Source: DATAYA01 sp963754235 (GTDB lineage Bacteria; Pseudomonadota; Alphaproteobacteria; Acetobacterales; Acetobacteraceae). From it: DNA of 64,000 nucleotides. Below, piece by piece: positions 59,757-64,000 of the stretch (within the stretch, counting starts at the first letter, position 1; each line of letters opens with the position of its first letter). The DNA lies in NCBI GenBank assembly GCA_963754235.1, contig CAVWFK010000005.1, forward strand, positions 124,001 through 188,000, in the 5' to 3' direction. The notes under the pieces are model-generated. The model saw only the letters and a list, made by a program, of their open reading frames with translations, did not search any database and was not told the DNA's origin. The translations under genes and the position numbers were made by a program.

Positions 59757-60693
59757 AGCGCACCCGCGGATCGAGCACCGCATAGCAGAGATCGACGCCG
59801 ATATTCACCAGCACCAGCAGCGAGGTCACGATCAGCAGGCCGCCCTGCACCATCGGGTAGTCGCGGTTCAGCACCGCCTCGGTCAGCAACTGGCCGATGC
59901 CGGGAATGGAGAACAGCGTCTCGGTGACGACCGAGCCAGAGATCAGCAGCGAGACGATGATGCCGATGATGGTGACGACCGGGATCAGCGCGTTGGCGAG
60001 CGCGTGCTTGAACACGACCTGCCGGCGGGGCAGGCCCTTGGCACGCGCGGTGCGGATATAGTCCTGCCGCAGCACTTCCAGCATGGTCGAGCGGGTGATG
60101 CGCGCGAGCAGGCCCATCTGCAGCAACGCGAGCGAGATCGCCGGCATGGTCGAGGTGCGCAGCCAGCCGATCGGGTCCGTGGTGAGCGGCACGTAGCCGC
60201 CGGTCGGCAGCCAGCCCAGCTTGACCGCGAACAGCAGGATCATCAGCAGCCCGATCCAGAAATTGGGCACCGAGATGCCGAACATCGAAACCACCATCGC
60301 ACCCTGATCGACCGCGGTATTGTGCCGCAGCGCCGCGATGATGCCGCCCACCATGCCGACCGCGAGCGTGATGACCAGCGCGTAGGCCGAGAGCAGCAAG
60401 GTCACCGGCAGCCGCTCCAGCGTCGCCTGCAACACCGGCTGGCCGAGCAGGATGGAGCGGCCGAGATTGCCGTGCGCAAGATTGACGTACCAGCGCACGA
60501 GCTGGGTCAGCAGCGGCTCGTCGAGGCCGAGCTCGTGATGGATCTGCGCGATCATCTGCGGCGTCGCCGATAATCCGGCGATCGCCGCCGCCGGATCGCC
60601 GGGCACCAGATGGATCATCGCGAAGGTGATGAGGCTCACGATCACCAGGATCGGCACCGCGCTGCCCAGCCGCCGCAGGACGACGCCGGTCAT
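59743..60693 (-). CDS. Dipeptide-type ABC permease DppB-like
   Basis: 316 residues, starting MTGVVLRRLGSAVPILVIVS, with six helices. MIHLVPGDPAAAIAGLSAT is the typical DppB segment after helix 1. The EAA loop is EVLRQDYIRTARAKGLPRRQVVFKHALANALIPV; the C-terminus is GVDLCYAVLDPRVRYESA. It lies 13 bases after the binding-protein gene and is followed by dppC. Paralogous to the DppB at 34111-35061, so the window holds two such transporters. Confidence 0.95.
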   Translation of the reverse strand: MTGVVLRRLGSAVPILVIVSLITFAMIHLVPGDPAAAIAGLSATPQMIAQIHHELGLDEPLLTQLVRWYVNLAHGNLGRSILLGQPVLQATLERLPVTLLLSAYALVITLAVGMVGGIIAALRHNTAVDQGAMVVSMFGISVPNFWIGLLMILLFAVKLGWLPTGGYVPLTTDPIGWLRTSTMPAISLALLQMGLLARITRSTMLEVLRQDYIRTARAKGLPRRQVVFKHALANALIPVVTIIGIIVSLLISGSVVTETLFSIPGIGQLLTEAVLNRDYPMVQGGLLIVTSLLVLVNIGVDLCYAVLDPRVRYESA

Positions 60694-60706
60694 GACGGCA
60701 CCTCGG

Positions 60707-62280
60707 TTACTTCGCGAACCACACGTTCGACATGCGCGGGATGCGGAACGGCACGAAGCCCTTCACGTCCGAACGCACCGCCTGCATCTTGGTATATGAC
60801 CCGAACGGGACCGCATAAACACGATCGAGCACCAGCTTCTGCATCTTCGCGAACGCGGCCTGCCGGGCCTTGGCACTCGGCGCCTGGTTCATCCGCGTCC
60901 AGTCTGCCAGCAGGGCGGGATCGTCCTTGCCGCCCTTCGGCATGTAGACGGCGACGGGCTCGATCAGGTTCTGCATGGTGTCCAGCGCGCCGAGCGAGGT
61001 CGGCGTGCCCCAGCCGGTGAAGAAGAAGTTCCAGCCCGGGTTGGGGTGCTGCGCCATCTGCACCGAGGTCGGCCAGTCGGTCACCTTGAGCTGTGCGTTG
61101 ATGCCGAACGCCTGAAGCTGCTGCTGCATCACCAGGGCCGAGTTGTACATCTGCGTGTAGTCCTTGTCGGTCAGCAGCACGACCGGCTGCCCCTTGTAGC
61201 CAGACTTGGCGAGGTACTGCTTCGCGAGCTTGGGGTCGTGCAGATTGTAGGTGCTCTTGCCGGCGTTGGTGTAGTCGGACTGGGTCGGATACTGGAAGCC
61301 GACATTGAGCCGATAAGTGCCGTCCGAGGCGGCATCCATGATGTCGTCCATATTCAGCGCCGCCTGCACCGCGCGGCGGAAATCGAGATTGTCGGTGGGC
61401 GGGATGGAGGTGTTGGGGATCGCGATCTGGATCCACCAGTTGGGCAGCGGCAGCAGCGTGATGTTCTTGTTCTTCTTGAGGTCGGGGATGGACTTCGCCG
61501 GCACGTCCTCCACCCCTTGCAACTCGCCGGTCTGCAGGCCGGCGACGCGGGCGCCTGGCTCGGTCACAATGCGGAAGGTGACGGTGTCGAAGCACGCCTG
61601 CTTGTAGCCGCCGAAGCCGGTACGCTCGGTGAAGTGCGGGTTGGGCGTGTAGTTCGGATTGCGCTTCAGCTCCATCGCACTCCCCGGCGTGAATTTCGTC
61701 AGCGCCCACGGGCCGGTGCCGATCGCCTTGAGCTGCTGCGGTGGATCGTGCTCCTCCTCGGCGGGCACGATCACGACGGGGACATTGAACGAGCTGAGTT
61801 GCAGGATGAAGGTCGGTTGCGGCCGCTTCATGCGGATCACGAAGGTGGACGCGTCGGGTGCTTCCCATCCGGCCACGTTGTCGAACATGCTCCGCAACAG
61901 CCCAACCTTGTTATAGCGGTTGAACGAGGCCAGCACGTCGACGGACGTCATCTTCTTGCCGTTCTGGAAGGTGACGCCCGGCCGCAGCTTGAAGGTGTAG
62001 GTCAGATGGTCGGGGCTTTCGGGTAGCTGTCGGCGAGATCGAGGATCGGGTTGTTGTGTTCGTCGCGCGTCATCAGCGTCTCGAAGATGTTCATCGCGAC
62101 ATTGCGCGTCGAGATCGTGCCCGACGTCATCTCATCGAGGCTGTTGACGTTCGCCTCCTGGCCGAACACGAAATGGCCGCCGACGTGCGGGCATTTGAAA
62201 GGCGTCTCGGCGAATGCTGGAAACGTTCCCAGTGCCAGGCAGGCGGCCACGACCGCTCCAGCCAGATCCGACCTGCGCAT
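60707..62280 (-). CDS. Peptide-type ABC solute-binding protein, copy A (frameshifted)
   Basis: 524 residues if one base is restored near 62021-62024. The first frame reads a signal peptide (DLAGAVVAACLALGTFPAFA), FKCPHVGGHFVFGQEANVNS and DLADSY, then garbles (PKAPTI, stop). The next frame resumes before LTYTFKLRPGVTFQNGKKMT. Comparison with the adjacent copy shows precisely one missing T on the plus strand. DppA/OppA family hallmarks: HLTYTFKLRPGVTF, ASFNRYNK, GTGPWALTKF, DFRRAVQAALNMDDIM, YNLHDPKLAKQYLAKSGYKG. Periplasmic ligand binder of the downstream DppBCDF importer. GGGAGG precedes the ATG. Confidence 0.9.
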
Positions 62281-62303
62281 CTGTCGCCTCCCAGCGTCCT
62301 CGC

Positions 62304-63879
62304 CTACTTCGTGAACCACACGTTCGACATGCGCGGGATGCGGAACGGCACAAAGCCCTTCACGTCCGAGCGCACCGCCTGCATCTTGGTGATGGCCCCA
62401 AACGGGACCGCATAGGCGCGGTCCAGTATCAGCTTCTGCATCGCGACGAACGCCGCCTGACGGGCTTCGGCACTCGGCGCCTGGTTCATCTGGGTCCAGT
62501 CCGCGAGCATGGCGGGATCGTCCTTGCCGCCCTTCGGCATGTAGGCGGCGCCGGGCTGGATCATGAACTGCATGGTATCCAGCGCGCCGAGCGCGGGCTG
62601 CGTGCCCCAGCCGGTGAAGAAGAAGTTCCAGCCGGTATCGGGACGCTGCGCCATCTGCACCGAGGTCGGCCAGTCGGTCACCTTGAGCCGCGCGTTGATG
62701 CCGACCGCCTGGAGCTGCTGCTGCATCACCAGCGCCGAGTTGTACATCTGCGTGTAGTCCTTGTCGGTCAGCAGCACGACCGGCTGTCCCTTGTAGCCGG
62801 ACTTGGCGAGATACTGCTTCGCGAGCTTGGGATCGTGCAGATTGTAGGTGCTCTTGCCGGCGTCGGTGTAGTCGGGCTGGGTCGGATACTGGAAGCCGAC
62901 ATTGAGCCGATAATTGCCATCCGAGGCGGCATCCATGATGTCGTCCATATTCAGCGCCGCCTGCACCGCGCGGCGGAAATCGAGATTGTCGGTGGGCGGG
63001 ATAGAGGTGTTCGGGAATCGCGATCTGGATCCACCAGTTGGGCAGCGGCAGCAGGGTGACGTTCTTGTTGTTCTTGAGGGTGGGGATGGATTTCGCCGGC
63101 ACGTCTTCGACCCCTTGCAACTCGCCGGTCTGCAAGCCTGCGACGCGGGCGCCGGGCTCGGTCACAATGCGGAAGGTGACGGTGTCGAAGCACGCCTGCT
63201 TGTAGCCGCCGAAGCCGGTGCGCTCGGTGAAGTGCGGGTTGGGCGTGTAGTTCTGATTGCGCTTCAGTTCCACCGCACTTCCCGGCGTGAACTTCACGAG
63301 CTGCCACGGGCCGGTGCCGATCGTCTTGAGCTGCTGCGGCGGGTCGTGCTCCTCCTCGGCGGGCACGATCACGACGGGAATGCTGAACGAGCTGATTTGC
63401 AGGATGAAGGTCGGCTGCGGCCGCTTCATGTGGATGACGAAGGTGGACGCGTCGGGCGCCTCCCAGCTCGCCACGTTGTCGAACATGTTCCGCGCCAGTC
63501 CGACCTTGTTGTAGCGGTTGAACGAGGCCAGCACGTCGGCGGACGTCATCTTCTTGCCGTTCTGGAACGTGACGCCCGGCCGCAGCTTGAAGGTGTAGGT
63601 GAGATGATCGGGGCTTTCGGTGTAGCTGTCGGCGAGATCGACGATCGGGTTGTTGTGCTCGTCGCGCGTCATCAACGTCTCGAAGATGTTCATCGCGACG
63701 TTGCGCGTCGAGATCGTGGACGACGTCATCTGGTCGAGGCTGTTGACGTTCGCTTCCTGGCCGAACACGAAATGCCCGCCCACATGCGGGCACTTGAAGG
63801 GCGCCGCGGCAACGGCTGGAACCGTGCCCAGTGCCAGGCACGCGGCCGCGACCGCTCCCGCCAAATCCGACCTGCGCAT
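62304..63879 (-). CDS. Peptide-type ABC solute-binding protein, copy B (frameshifted)
   Basis: First gene of the operon. 524 residues if one extra base near 63010-63016 is removed: the first frame is normal to NWWIQIAIP, then the real continuation NTSIPPTDNLDFRRAV lies in the next frame, as copy A shows. Signal peptide DLAGAVAAACLALGTVPAVA. It is nearly the same protein as copy A along its entire length, with scattered differences (e.g. LGALDTMQFMIQPGAAYMPK here, LGALDTMQNLIEPVAVYMPK there). GGAGGGG lies about 7 bases before ATG 63879. Only 23 bases separate it from copy A. The two may bind slightly different ligands. Confidence 0.9.
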
Positions 63880-64000
63880 CCGACGCCCCTCCATTTCCAC
63901 CGAAGCGAGCATAGTCCGGGCGCCTGCCGCCGTGGTCAAGTTCTTGCGGCGGACTTGCCGCAGGCAGTCACGCACGGCCGATCGACCAGGCCCACGAATC

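Overview
This is a very GC-rich (clearly above 65% G+C) and gene-dense window from an alphaproteobacterium. The gene content and order best fit Rhodospirillales/Acetobacteraceae-like bacteria: aroQ-accB-accC, hemD next to a Mic60/mitofilin homologue and a HemY-like protein, and lptF-lptG-lptD-surA-rsmA. This placement is inferred from gene families and order; no rRNA is present.

Layout. 1-11.7 kb holds a partial K+/H+ antiporter, a cytochrome P450, a TRAP solute-binding gene interrupted by an amber codon, an SDR, a luciferase-like flavin oxidoreductase, a DUF445 protein, a divergent PEP-carboxylase-like protein with a frameshift, a GNAT remnant and the two subunits of a 3-oxoacid CoA-transferase. 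11.8-14.9 kb is a sugar-type ABC importer (two permeases and a binding protein, no ATPase). 14.9-17.3 kb is an ergothioneine operon (egtB-egtD plus a coupled secreted proline-rich protein), followed by a metallophosphoesterase.

18.4-29.3 kb is the standout region: a self-contained selenocysteine locus. It encodes a molybdopterin formate dehydrogenase with an in-frame UGA and a textbook SECIS hairpin, plus selD, selA, selB and tRNA-Sec(UCA). The FDH iron-sulfur and NrfD-type membrane subunits and two small coupled proteins are also here. A RelE/antitoxin pair with a broken toxin sits inside it. The FDH genes are split, with the sel genes between the catalytic and electron-transfer subunits.

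29.4-39.4 kb holds a gamma-glutamyltransferase, TrmO, a Glu/Leu-type dehydrogenase, a cysteine-cluster protein, a partial dipeptide-type ABC transporter, a GNAT, an FAD oxidoreductase, YicC and guanylate kinase. 39.4-52.1 kb is a long minus-strand block: aroQ-accB-accC (shikimate and fatty-acid synthesis), a Uma2 protein, hemD, mic60, HemY-like, lptF-lptG-lptD (LPS export), surA and rsmA. 52.1-54.45 kb is a repeat-rich island (IS110 remnant, palindromes, direct repeats, a 32-34-bp tandem array) around thiS-thiG. The window ends with hslO, a GNAT and a complete dipeptide/opine-type ABC operon with two tandem near-duplicate binding proteins and a D-2-hydroxyacid dehydrogenase.

Caution: at least six genes carry a single-base indel, including the normally essential gmk and lptD, and one more carries a nonsense codon. 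This pattern suggests sequence or assembly errors, so every pseudogene call here should be read with that in mind.
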